A stretch of 64,000 nucleotides of DNA from Yersinia aleksiciae (lineage in GTDB: Bacteria; Pseudomonadota; Gammaproteobacteria; Enterobacterales; Enterobacteriaceae), in assembly GCF_001047675.1 (NCBI RefSeq), contig NZ_CP011975.1, forward strand, positions 3,202,073 to 3,266,072. Direction: 5' to 3'. Numbering within the stretch: the stretch's first letter is position 1; each line of letters opens with the position of its first letter. The notes below the pieces were generated by a model, which did no database searches, was not told the origin of the DNA, and saw only the letters and a list, made by a program, of their open reading frames with translations. The translations under genes were made by a program, and so were the position numbers. Shown here one piece after another: positions 36,897-46,481 of the stretch.

Positions 36897-39800
36897 CACT
36901 TTCCTCCCGGTGCATTAATAAAGGCTTGTTCTTTCGGACGTCCGCCGTTGATCGTGTATATAACGTTAAAGCTTTCTGGCCGCACACTATCACCACTGTA
37001 AACAGGCTCTATTTTAACATTAACCTGCTTGCCATCCTTCAACGCATTTGCCCAGGTATTCTCCATTTGTTTCCAGGCACCCTTATTCAGGTTGCCGTCC
37101 ATTGGCACCAGATTCAGCTTCTCGCCCGGACCATCGAAGATGCTCGCTATCAGGTGGCCGCCTTCATCACCATCAAGTCCACACTTACCGGCTTTACACT
37201 GCTGATAGGTATTACGATCTTTGACTGCGGATAACAGGTCGGCTTCCACGGCGTTCACACGGCCAAGATCATCGGTCTGATAGGTCTTGTTGCCATCCAC
37301 TTTGTACAGTGTATTAGGCTCCGGTTTGTTCAGATCTTTGCTCCAGTTACCCTTGTTACCGGAGTTCAGCTCTATCACTTTAAGATCAGAGCCTGAAGAA
37401 CCGGCGGGCTTAACCAGATGTTCCACGACCTCCGCACTGACTTTCTTGCCGGTTTGTTTCTCTACCGCTATCAATGCTTTCAGCTCTGACAGCTCACCGA
37501 CGGACAACTTACTCACCGTTGCCACCGTCAGACCAGCAGGAAGGGCATCACCGGCAGCCATTTCTGCCGCCCAGATACTCACTTCATTAGCACACAGCAC
37601 AGGGGAAGCCGCACAAGCACTCGCGCCAGCCTGCGCCGCTGCGATAATTTCAGGGGTTATCGCAATAACTGCACCGCCCACCGCTCCGGCACCGAGTGCC
37701 AGCGCAACGGCATTTTGCACTGCTTTACCACGCTGGCAGGACTCTGAACCCGGATTATCCGCACAGGATAAAATATCTTTACCCTGCTGCTGTACAAACT
37801 CACTTTGGCCCCATTCGGTGCCGCCAATCAGATTGTTATCAACCGCGTTTTTCCCGGCCTGACCACCGGTTATCGCATCCGCGCTGCTGTCGCCCGAAAG
37901 CCCTCCGGCCAGTCCTGCCGCCAGTGTACCCAACGCACTGAGCGTTTGTTTCTGCTCTTCGGTCAGGTCTTCTGGCCGCACACCGGGATACATTTCCTGC
38001 GCGATAAGCCTGGCCGCTAACTCACCGCTAGCCGCACCCGCTGCACCGGCTAACGCACCGTTACCCTGTAATTGTGCAACTACAGCCCCCACGACCGCGT
38101 GCGCCATCGCATTGGCCGCAACGTTGACGCTGCCGTCAGCATTGGTGGTCATGTTCTTCACCACTTCTGCCAGATACGGCGCGGCACCTCCGGCAAGAGC
38201 TGCCTTCATATCACCACCGGCTAAGCCCTGTATGGCCGCCGTTGCTGCCTGTATTCCCTGTTGCAACGCGCTGCCTGTGCCGTAGCTGGCTGACGCGGTA
38301 TTGCGAACCTGATCGGTGACCTGCTTGTCCGTCGGCGTCAGGTTACCTTTCGCCGCCAGAGCTTCTTTTGCTGCCTGAATCGCCTGTGGATCTTTCAGCG
38401 CTTTTTCTTCCGCTATCTTACCTTGCGTCCTCGCAATATCCATTGCCTGACCGCCAATCTCGCCAATTAGCTGCGCTTCCTTGAGGCGGTTTTGCTCCTT
38501 CTCTTTATCGAAAATAGGGGAGAGGGCGTTATTAGCGTGTTCAGTGTCGCGGCTCAGGTCATCAACATTTTGTTGTTGCTTATCGGTGTCACGAATAGTG
38601 ATGCTGCCATCACTGACCGCTGCCTGCGTGGTGCCTTCGGCATGGCCGTCATTGCCCAGACCTGACAGCACCACGCCACCCAGATTGCTCAGCAGGTCAG
38701 ACCCTACCGGACCACCGCTGCTCATGCTGCCGCCCTGATGCTCAGCCTTGAAATCGGCTTTATTTTCAATATCACTGAAGCCCAGTGTGCCGGTATCCAG
38801 ACTGTTTTTATCGGCGGTAGCGGTAGAGCCAATCACTGCGCCATCAAGCTGAGTGTGTTCACCCACGGTGATATCAAAGCCGCCAGAGCCTGCAAAGATA
38901 CCGGTCTGCTCCTGCACGCTGTCATAATTGCTGTGCAGCTTATCGCGACTCATACTCAGGTTGGCAGAGCCACCGCCGCCGACCACCGCCATGCTGACAC
39001 CGCCGCTGGTGCTGGTCTGCTTCGCATCATAGTTATCGCTGTCTTGCTGGCTTTGCAGCAGCAAGTCGCGGCCGACATCGACCTTGACGGTTTCTCCGCT
39101 CGCCTGAGCACCGATCAACGCCGTATCGCGGCCACTGTGCAGTGACAGGGTGCCGCCACTGTCGAGCTGAGTTTCAGTCCAGAAGGTGCCGTCGCCGTGC
39201 TCATTGCCCTGACCCTTGTTGGCGTTGGCAAAGATACTCAGGCCCCCGCCAGCGCTACCGAACCCCAGACTGACACCAATACTGCCGCCGCTGCTGCTGT
39301 TACTGCCGTCGGTTTTTTGCGTGTTGGCAGCACCGAGCAACAGCAAATCACGCGCCGCATCCAGGGTGGTATCGCCGCCGGCTTTGAGCTGGCTGCCTTG
39401 CACCACAATATCGCCGCTGTTCGCCGAGTTCCCTTCACCGGTGGCCGTCACGGTCAGGTTATTGCCCGCTGTTAGGGTCGAGCCACTGACGCTGGTCTGT
39501 TCCTGATGTTGCTGCGAGGCCGATTTTTGTGAGCCTAATGAGGCACTGATGCCGAACATGCTGGCGTTATCGCCCCCTTGCGCCTGCACCAACTGGCCTG
39601 CTTGCACCGCCTGAACACCACTCAATGCCGCTTTGACACCCTGCAATGCGGACAATCGGCCATTGCTCTCTTCGCTGGCCTCTTTGGCGGTGGTGACCGC
39701 GGTATTGAGGGCGCTGCCAACCGCGCCAGACAGGGCCAGTGTCAGGCCGCTACTTTTTTGCTCAACGCTGTGAGTCTGGCTGCTTTGATTCTCTGCCGCC

Positions 39801-42800
39801 AAAATAGCGACATTTTTCCCGGTCAGATTGATGTCTTTCCCGGCTAACACCTCGGAGCCTTTTACCGTCAGGTCTTCACCGGCAGTCATGCTGACATTGC
39901 CCAGTATGCTGCCGACGGTACTGCCGACGCTGGAGAGGGTTTTGCCGCTGTCGGTGACTTTGGTGCTGTTGCTGCCCACGGTGACACCAATGCCGCCGGT
40001 ACTCATCAGGCCGGATTTTTTCTGCTCGAACAGGTGAGATTCGCTCTCGCTCTGTTGCGCGGTGCCGACGGTAATGTTCTCTTTTGCGCGCAGATTAATA
40101 TCGTTATCGGCCACCACGTTACTGCCGATGACCGCGATATTTTTGCCGCTGACATCAAGGGAACCCGCTGACAGCATCGAACCGACCGCCAGTGTCTGAC
40201 TCCGGTTATCTTCTGTGTGCGTGGTGGTGGTCGATGCCAGACCTTTTTTCTTACCGGTATGAATGCGCTGTTCATCATGTTGCTCGGTCTGGGTGGTGAG
40301 GGTGACATCGCCACCCGCCGCCAGCTTCAGCGCGCCGTCGGTTTGTACCGCGCTGGCACTGAGGGTGATGTCTTGCGCCGCCTGTAAATTGATATCGCTT
40401 TTGGCGTTCAACTGGCTGCCGCGCAGGGTTTCATCGTAGAGATCCACTGAACTGGTATGGCGCTTGCTCGAGGATTCACCGGTGACCTGTAGGCTGTCGG
40501 TCGCTGCACTGAGGTTGATATTTTGCGCCTGCACATCAAGGGTATCGGCATTGATGTTTGCCCCCACGGCGGTCAGATTATCGACCTTGGCGGTCAGCGT
40601 ACCGCCGACATTGACCTCGCTACCCAGATGGCGGATATGCTCACTGGTCGAACTGCCATAACCATAATTCGCACTTATCTGGTCGCGGGTTTGGACGGTA
40701 TTCAACAGCCAGTCGCCGCCGGTATTCACCTGCAAATCCTGACCGACATTGAGGCTGGCACCTTGAATGATAAAATCACGCTCGGTATTAATCACCGCGT
40801 TGTTACTGACATTGATGCTCGCCAGCGGCCCGAGTACGGTTTGATTGCGCAGCACTGCGCCATTGCTGCTGCTCAGTTGTTCACTGTCAGTGCGCAGGAT
40901 TAAATCGCGCCCGCTATCCAGTTGCAGGTTGGTGGCGTTTAGTCGCGCACCGGTCAGGTCAATATCGCTGTTGAGCGTACTGAGTAGCAGGTTATTGCCC
41001 GCCTGAAGTAAGCCGCCATTGCTGGTCAGGGTGATATCTTTTGCCATGCTAATGTGCAGGTCATTGGTGGCTTTAATCGCGCCCTGATTGGCTAAACCCA
41101 GCATATCGGTTAAGGCGATATTATCAGCCGCAATCAATGCGCCGTTGGCCTGCAAATCGCCGGGCTTAACGCCCGCCAGATAGACCACGGGGACTAATAC
41201 GGTTTGTCCAGCGACTTCACGACTTTCCATCAGCACAATATTGCGGGTCAATGCCGCCATCTGTTCTGCACTGAGGTGAGTGCCGAGGGCAAGATTGAAG
41301 GTCTTGCTGTACTCGAGTCCCGCCGCAAAGAGCTGCTCGAACTGCTCCTGTGCGCTGCGGTAATCACTGGCGACCGCCTGACCGGTCAATGCCAGCACTT
41401 GGTCGCGCACCAGTCGCTGTTCGTAGGCGTTATCCCCCAAACGTTTGAATATCACATCGGGGTTGTTATTTAGCTGCTGGAGCACGTAGTCTGAGCCGCG
41501 CCAGTTGTTGAGATTGGCAAACGCCGGGTTAGTTTCTACCAGATAGCCGCCGCTTACCGCCCGATCTGGGACGGTGAGGCCAGTGCGATCCACGTTGGTA
41601 GAGGGGGTATTGATACTGTCGAACGAAAGTTTGCCTTCCGGATCCGGCGCGTAGTGGCCTTTATCTGTGTTGAGCTGATATAGCCCGCCATTGGGCAGTG
41701 TCAACGAGATACCGTTAAACTCGACGGCGAGATCTTTACCGGTATGGTCGCGACCACTCGGCGGCGCAATAGCCCCGGGGTTGGCCCCATTGTTGATCGT
41801 CGTGCCGCTGCCACTCAGGGTTTTCGCCGTAAGACTGGAGGCATATTGGTTGGTGGTGCGCTCTCTGACCTCCGGCCCCCACGCCGTGCCCCACAAATTG
41901 CCTTTGTAGGTACGGTAGCGCCACTCGCCGATGGAGGTGGTTTTTTCGATCAGGCGCTGTGCACTTCCCCAGCCATCTTGGTTCAGGGTGACACCTGAGA
42001 GATCAATCTCTCCTTGCGCACTCACTTTGCTCCAGAAATTTTCCAGCGTGCCCACCTGAGGGGCCAGGTTCCCTCCGGCTAACAGTTGTGCTTCTGGGCT
42101 GATTTGATCGATGCCGTTATAAGCGATAGTCGACGTATAATTGGTGCCGATATAATCGCTGTTCATCGAGCCGCCATGAGGTGGTTCAGCATAACGCCCA
42201 CCCGGAATATCCGGATTGTCTGCCGTCCAGTAAGCGGTGCCATTCACGGTGTCGGCCACGACAAAGTGGCTATTGGCGGTGAGAATATGGCGACGATTGG
42301 TCAGCGTTGTGGCGTAAATCAACATATCTTTGCCGGACTCAATCAGGCCGGAAATGTTGAGCACCTGAGCCGCTGCCAGATAATTGCCGCTATTGTCCAA
42401 CGCGCCCGCAAAGATAACCTTGCCCATGCCTAAAAGGGTGGTGCTCGGGGCGGAATCAGTGTTGGTGACGGTATCACTGTTTTCAATGACTGGAGCGAGT
42501 AAGGCTAAGGTGCCGTTCTCATCAGTGGCACCGATCAGGGCGTTAGGGCCGGAGTTGGTGATACGCTCCCGTGCTTTCAGCGTGGCTTCGGCACTGATCA
42601 GGGAGCCGGTATTGAACAGGGTGTTAGTGTCAGTATCGAGCCGACCACGGGTTAAGATCTCGCCACGGTTAGTCAATGCGCCCGTCGCGGTGAGGCTGGC
42701 TTGGGTCGCACTGATATTGCCGCTATTTAGCAAGCTGCTCGAGTGGGTACTGAGCTTGCCACCCGCTAACAGCTGCCCGTCATTGGTTAACGCGCCGCGA

Positions 42801-45800
42801 GTGGTTAAGGTGAAATCACGCCCAGCCTGCAGTGTCGATCCGGCCAGATTATTGAAATCGTTCTGCAAACCAAGGGTTAGATCCTGACTGGCGGTAACCT
42901 TACCGGCGTTATTGTCAAACTGACCCAGGTTCAACGCGATGTTATTCGCCGCCAGCGCACCGCCTTGGTTATTGAGTTTTTGAGCTGCATTTGCGCCCGC
43001 AGTAATGGTGAGCGAGCCAAAGGAGAGAATATTGGCGCGCTGCGTGCTGACATCGCCACTGTTGGCGGTGATATTTATCTCTCGGGCTTGGGTCTGGCTG
43101 CCGGTCAAATCAATCCGGCTGCCCGTTAATGTCATGGCACCTGCGGCGATAGTTTGCCCTTGGGCGATTAACCCCTGACGGGTGGTGACCAGCAGGTCAC
43201 CGGCATCGGTCAGGCGGCCATCACCTTGTACCCCCGCACCGAGCAAACTGTTGCCGTTGCTGTTCAAGGTTTCGGCTTGCAGCGAGAGTTTCCCGCCAGA
43301 GAGTAGGGTGCCGTCACGGTTATCCAGATACCCTGGCAGATTCAAATTGAAATCTGTGGTTCCGGTTTGGGCTATCACCCCGCCGAGGTTAGAGAGTGAT
43401 TGCGCGGTGAGAGTTATCTGATCAGCAATCAGGTTGGCTTTATCAGTACGTAGCAGGGTGGTTGTCCCAGCCGACAACTGCGTCGCGGCTTTAACCACGG
43501 CTTCAGTTAAGGTGATATCGCCCGATTTAGCCACAAAGTTGATGGCGTTGGCCTGAGTCTGGCTACCAGTGAGATCAAGTTGGCTCCCCGATAGCGCCAA
43601 TGCACCGGCGGCCATGTTTTGCCCTTGCGCTATCAAGGCGTGTTCAGTGTTGACCGTCAAATCACCGCTGCTGGCGCGGTTACCGTCAGATTGCAATCCC
43701 GCCCCTATCAGGGATTGATGGGTGCTGAATAAGTCATTAGCGCGCAATTGGAGATCCCTAAGCGCGGCGATTGAACCACTGTTGCCTACGCGGCCATCAG
43801 CCTGCCACTGCAGTGCGCCCTGAGTATAAATCGAGCCGCTGTTAACCGCATCGCCGTGCGTAATGAGTTCGCTGTTGCCTGCGCTATACAGGCTGCCGCT
43901 GTTATCCAGATAACCTTCTGCCCGCAGGTGGACGTTGCCATTGGCGGCGTACAGCTTGCCCTGGTTGGTTAGATTACCGTTGATGGACAACCGCATCTGG
44001 TCACCGGCACTGTACAGCGTGCCACTGTTATTGAGGTCGCTCTGCGTCGATAACCGCATATCACCGCGCGTTTGCATCACACCGCGGTTAGCCAGATGAC
44101 CGGTGGTGGTGAACGTCAGTTGCTGTTCGGTATAAATCTCACCGCGGTTCTCAGCATTGCCGTTAACCGTAAATTGCCCAACACCGGCGGCATACAGCGT
44201 CCCGCTGTTAAACAGGCTATCGGTGTTCAATGACAAATCCCGACCGGCCAGTAGGGCGCTGCTGTTATCAGTATTGGTGTTGCTGATACTGAGCGCCGTC
44301 AACTGCATATCCCGTCCGGCTTCCAGTTTGTACTGATTAGTCAGTGCGCCGCTGGTGATAAAGGCCAGATCACGCCCCGCCGTTAGCCGTGCGCCAGCCT
44401 GATGAGTGAAATCACTTTGCAGGCGTATCCACATATCGGTCGCTGCTGCAATTTCCCCTTTGCTGCTATCAAGTTTGGCGAGATTGAGCTGGATATTATC
44501 GGCATGCAATTTACCGCCGCTGTTATTCAGGGTTTGTTTCGAGTTTGCTGCGGCGGTGATCGCAAGGGTTCCGGGAGTGAGCACTGTCGCGTCTTGCGTA
44601 GAAACATCGCCGTCGCGGGCCGTTATAGTGATAGTGCTGGCGGTAGTCTGGCTACCGGTCAAATCAACCCGGCTGCCAGATAACGTCATGGCACCCGCAG
44701 CCACATTTTGCCCTTGGGCAATCAATGCCTGACGAGTGGCGACATTAAGTTCTCCACTCTGAGCCAGCTTGCCATCGCTCTGCACTCCGGCACCCAGCAA
44801 ACTGTTGCCGTTGCTGTTCAAGGTTTCGGCTTGCAGCGAGAGTTTGCCCGCAGAGAGTAGGGTGCCGTCACGGTTATCCAGATACCCTGGCAGATTCAAG
44901 TTGAAATCTGTGGTTCCGGTTTGGGCTATCACCCCGCCGAGATTGGAAAGCGCTTGGGCGTTGAGGGTGATTTGCTCGCCAATCAGACTGGCGTTATCGC
45001 TACGTAACAGCGCGGTGGTCGAGGCAGACAGGCGCTGACTGGCGGACAGTTTCGCGCTCGTCAGATCGATATCCCCGCCTTGGGCGGTGAGCGTCAGATC
45101 TTGGCTCTGTGTTTGGCTGCCATTCAGATCGATGCTGTGTGCGTTAAGCACTTGCGCCGTCCCGCTAATATTTTTGCCTTGCGCGGTTAACATCCCGCTG
45201 GCGTCGATACGTAATGTGCCACTGGTAATGGCGCTGTTGTCGGACTTGACTCCTGCACCCAGTAATGAGTTGCGGCTGCTGTTCACCTCCGCCGCGCGCA
45301 GTGATGTGTCACCCGCCGCCGCGATAGTGCCGCTGTTACTGAGTTTACCTGCCGTGGAGAGTTGAGTATTGCCCTGCGCATAGAGCACACCTGTGTTCTC
45401 TACGCCCGCAGCAGTATTTACCGCCAACTGTTGAGTACTTTTGATCTGGCCGCTGTTGACCAGCATGCCATCGGCTGTGATGGAGATATCACCCGCTGAA
45501 GCGCCTATCTCACCCGCATTGCGCACGCCGACACCGCTTTCAGTGCCGATCAGGCGGATTTTACCGGCGTACATGCCACCCAAGTTCGCCACATCCACCG
45601 CCACAGTGGAGTGTGGACTGCCATCGTCGGCTTTGGTTTTAATGCTCTGATGGGCGGCGTCAACCTGATTGCGTCCGGCGGTGACTTTCAGGTCATTGGC
45701 CCAGAGACCGGCATTGACTTTAACCGAACGGGCGATCAGGTCGGTATGGTCCTGACGGCTGCTGTCCAGACCTTTGCCCTGAATAATAATCTCACCCCGA

Positions 45801-46447
45801 TCCACATCGTAGCCAGTGAGTTGGCCATTATTGAGCTGGGCTTGCCCGGTGGTCAGCGTGGCGCGGTTGGCGTTAATAAAGCCACAGCCATCACAGGTGA
45901 TACCGGATGGGTTGGCGATAACCACCTGTGCTTTGCGGCCAGCGACCTCAATATAGCCATTGAGCTTGCTCGGGTCGCGACTGTTGACTTCGTTGAGGAT
46001 AATACTGGCCTCACCCCGCGCCAGCGATGGGTTACCGTTGATAAAACCGCCGAGTTGGGTCTGGTTGACGCCGTGGCCGTTATTGAGGATCACGCCGCGA
46101 TTATCGACATCAAACTGGCTGTAAACGTTGCGCGACACCCCGCCGCTGCTTGGCGCTTGGATATTGACCTGTGGCGTGCCGTTGGCGCTGTTGATAATGG
46201 TCGGCTGCTGATTATTCGGTGCACTGCCATCGGCGACAATCGCGGCCTGAGGGGATAATGAGACACAGCCTAAGGCCAGTAACAGGCTGAAACTCAGCGA
46301 CGATAGCGCACTGATACGACGGCTCTGAGTATGCCCAACACCTGACGACGGCGATGATGCGGCCCGACCAGAGGCGGCGATATCGGCCACCACCATCAAC
46401 AAGCCACGCGCTTTGTTGAAAACGATACGGTACAGGTTCTTATTCAT
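36896..46447 (-). CDS. cdiA: Contact-dependent growth inhibition toxin CdiA (filamentous haemagglutinin-type, nuclease C-terminus)
   Basis: A 3183-residue two-partner secretion exoprotein. An extended signal peptide (MNKNLYRIVFNKARGLLMVV) ends near residue 68. The TPS domain (about 70-250) has the VIANPSGITCDGCGFIN signature with a CxxC. Long FHA repeat regions follow to about 2600, then the pre-toxin region with VDNN (about 2869-2872) in place of VENN, a hydrophobic entry segment (about 2905-2945), and a nuclease domain (about 3019-3183) of the Endonuclease_NS_2 type with the catalytic His in [10 protein letters not shown] (about 3098) and [11 protein letters not shown]. It is exported by CdiB, displayed on the surface and delivers the nuclease to touching siblings. 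It lies 34 bp after cdiB. Confidence 0.95.
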   Translation of the reverse strand: MNKNLYRIVFNKARGLLMVVADIAASGRAASSPSSGVGHTQSRRISALSSLSFSLLLALGCVSLSPQAAIVADGSAPNNQQPTIINSANGTPQVNIQAPSSGGVSRNVYSQFDVDNRGVILNNGHGVNQTQLGGFINGNPSLARGEASIILNEVNSRDPSKLNGYIEVAGRKAQVVIANPSGITCDGCGFINANRATLTTGQAQLNNGQLTGYDVDRGEIIIQGKGLDSSRQDHTDLIARSVKVNAGLWANDLKVTAGRNQVDAAHQSIKTKADDGSPHSTVAVDVANLGGMYAGKIRLIGTESGVGVRNAGEIGASAGDISITADGMLVNSGQIKSTQQLAVNTAAGVENTGVLYAQGNTQLSTAGKLSNSGTIAAAGDTSLRAAEVNSSRNSLLGAGVKSDNSAITSGTLRIDASGMLTAQGKNISGTAQVLNAHSIDLNGSQTQSQDLTLTAQGGDIDLTSAKLSASQRLSASTTALLRSDNASLIGEQITLNAQALSNLGGVIAQTGTTDFNLNLPGYLDNRDGTLLSAGKLSLQAETLNSNGNSLLGAGVQSDGKLAQSGELNVATRQALIAQGQNVAAGAMTLSGSRVDLTGSQTTASTITITARDGDVSTQDATVLTPGTLAITAAANSKQTLNNSGGKLHADNIQLNLAKLDSSKGEIAAATDMWIRLQSDFTHQAGARLTAGRDLAFITSGALTNQYKLEAGRDMQLTALSISNTNTDNSSALLAGRDLSLNTDSLFNSGTLYAAGVGQFTVNGNAENRGEIYTEQQLTFTTTGHLANRGVMQTRGDMRLSTQSDLNNSGTLYSAGDQMRLSINGNLTNQGKLYAANGNVHLRAEGYLDNSGSLYSAGNSELITHGDAVNSGSIYTQGALQWQADGRVGNSGSIAALRDLQLRANDLFSTHQSLIGAGLQSDGNRASSGDLTVNTEHALIAQGQNMAAGALALSGSQLDLTGSQTQANAINFVAKSGDITLTEAVVKAATQLSAGTTTLLRTDKANLIADQITLTAQSLSNLGGVIAQTGTTDFNLNLPGYLDNRDGTLLSGGKLSLQAETLNSNGNSLLGAGVQGDGRLTDAGDLLVTTRQGLIAQGQTIAAGAMTLTGSRIDLTGSQTQAREINITANSGDVSTQRANILSFGSLTITAGANAAQKLNNQGGALAANNIALNLGQFDNNAGKVTASQDLTLGLQNDFNNLAGSTLQAGRDFTLTTRGALTNDGQLLAGGKLSTHSSSLLNSGNISATQASLTATGALTNRGEILTRGRLDTDTNTLFNTGSLISAEATLKARERITNSGPNALIGATDENGTLALLAPVIENSDTVTNTDSAPSTTLLGMGKVIFAGALDNSGNYLAAAQVLNISGLIESGKDMLIYATTLTNRRHILTANSHFVVADTVNGTAYWTADNPDIPGGRYAEPPHGGSMNSDYIGTNYTSTIAYNGIDQISPEAQLLAGGNLAPQVGTLENFWSKVSAQGEIDLSGVTLNQDGWGSAQRLIEKTTSIGEWRYRTYKGNLWGTAWGPEVRERTTNQYASSLTAKTLSGSGTTINNGANPGAIAPPSGRDHTGKDLAVEFNGISLTLPNGGLYQLNTDKGHYAPDPEGKLSFDSINTPSTNVDRTGLTVPDRAVSGGYLVETNPAFANLNNWRGSDYVLQQLNNNPDVIFKRLGDNAYEQRLVRDQVLALTGQAVASDYRSAQEQFEQLFAAGLEYSKTFNLALGTHLSAEQMAALTRNIVLMESREVAGQTVLVPVVYLAGVKPGDLQANGALIAADNIALTDMLGLANQGAIKATNDLHISMAKDITLTSNGGLLQAGNNLLLSTLNSDIDLTGARLNATNLQLDSGRDLILRTDSEQLSSSNGAVLRNQTVLGPLASINVSNNAVINTERDFIIQGASLNVGQDLQVNTGGDWLLNTVQTRDQISANYGYGSSTSEHIRHLGSEVNVGGTLTAKVDNLTAVGANINADTLDVQAQNINLSAATDSLQVTGESSSKRHTSSVDLYDETLRGSQLNAKSDINLQAAQDITLSASAVQTDGALKLAAGGDVTLTTQTEQHDEQRIHTGKKKGLASTTTTHTEDNRSQTLAVGSMLSAGSLDVSGKNIAVIGSNVVADNDINLRAKENITVGTAQQSESESHLFEQKKSGLMSTGGIGVTVGSNSTKVTDSGKTLSSVGSTVGSILGNVSMTAGEDLTVKGSEVLAGKDINLTGKNVAILAAENQSSQTHSVEQKSSGLTLALSGAVGSALNTAVTTAKEASEESNGRLSALQGVKAALSGVQAVQAGQLVQAQGGDNASMFGISASLGSQKSASQQHQEQTSVSGSTLTAGNNLTVTATGEGNSANSGDIVVQGSQLKAGGDTTLDAARDLLLLGAANTQKTDGSNSSSGGSIGVSLGFGSAGGGLSIFANANKGQGNEHGDGTFWTETQLDSGGTLSLHSGRDTALIGAQASGETVKVDVGRDLLLQSQQDSDNYDAKQTSTSGGVSMAVVGGGGSANLSMSRDKLHSNYDSVQEQTGIFAGSGGFDITVGEHTQLDGAVIGSTATADKNSLDTGTLGFSDIENKADFKAEHQGGSMSSGGPVGSDLLSNLGGVVLSGLGNDGHAEGTTQAAVSDGSITIRDTDKQQQNVDDLSRDTEHANNALSPIFDKEKEQNRLKEAQLIGEIGGQAMDIARTQGKIAEEKALKDPQAIQAAKEALAAKGNLTPTDKQVTDQVRNTASASYGTGSALQQGIQAATAAIQGLAGGDMKAALAGGAAPYLAEVVKNMTTNADGSVNVAANAMAHAVVGAVVAQLQGNGALAGAAGAASGELAARLIAQEMYPGVRPEDLTEEQKQTLSALGTLAAGLAGGLSGDSSADAITGGQAGKNAVDNNLIGGTEWGQSEFVQQQGKDILSCADNPGSESCQRGKAVQNAVALALGAGAVGGAVIAITPEIIAAAQAGASACAASPVLCANEVSIWAAEMAAGDALPAGLTVATVSKLSVGELSELKALIAVEKQTGKKVSAEVVEHLVKPAGSSGSDLKVIELNSGNKGNWSKDLNKPEPNTLYKVDGNKTYQTDDLGRVNAVEADLLSAVKDRNTYQQCKAGKCGLDGDEGGHLIASIFDGPGEKLNLVPMDGNLNKGAWKQMENTWANALKDGKQVNVKIEPVYSGDSVRPESFNVIYTINGGRPKEQAFINAPGGK
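37428..39717 (-). repeat. 2.29-kb segment of cdiA repeated in module B
   Basis: Partner of 33007-35296. It covers late FHA repeats, pre-toxin and entry regions, and stops exactly where the toxin sequences diverge. Confidence 0.92.
43238..43400 (-). repeat. Internal cdiA repeat, copy 1
   Basis: About 163 bp nearly identical to 44791-44953. Both encode an FHA segment including QTGTTDFNLNLPGYLDNRDG. This is a recent internal duplication or gene conversion within the stalk. Confidence 0.8.
44791..44953 (-). repeat. Internal cdiA repeat, copy 2
   Basis: Partner of 43238-43400 with a few base changes. Confidence 0.8.
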
Positions 46448-46481
46448 AACTCATCCCAGAGTAAAGCGTTAATCGGGCGCA

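Noticed and set aside
26134-39717. CRISPR array suggested by repeated blocks
   Set aside because: The repeats are long (0.6-2.3 kb) coding duplications of cdiA, not short regularly spaced repeats, and no cas genes are present.
36926-46258. Many long plus-strand open frames across cdiA (for example at 45611-46258)
   Set aside because: They are antisense shadows of the high-GC repetitive cdiA coding strand, without ribosome sites or recognisable domains; the same frames recur in every cdiA copy.
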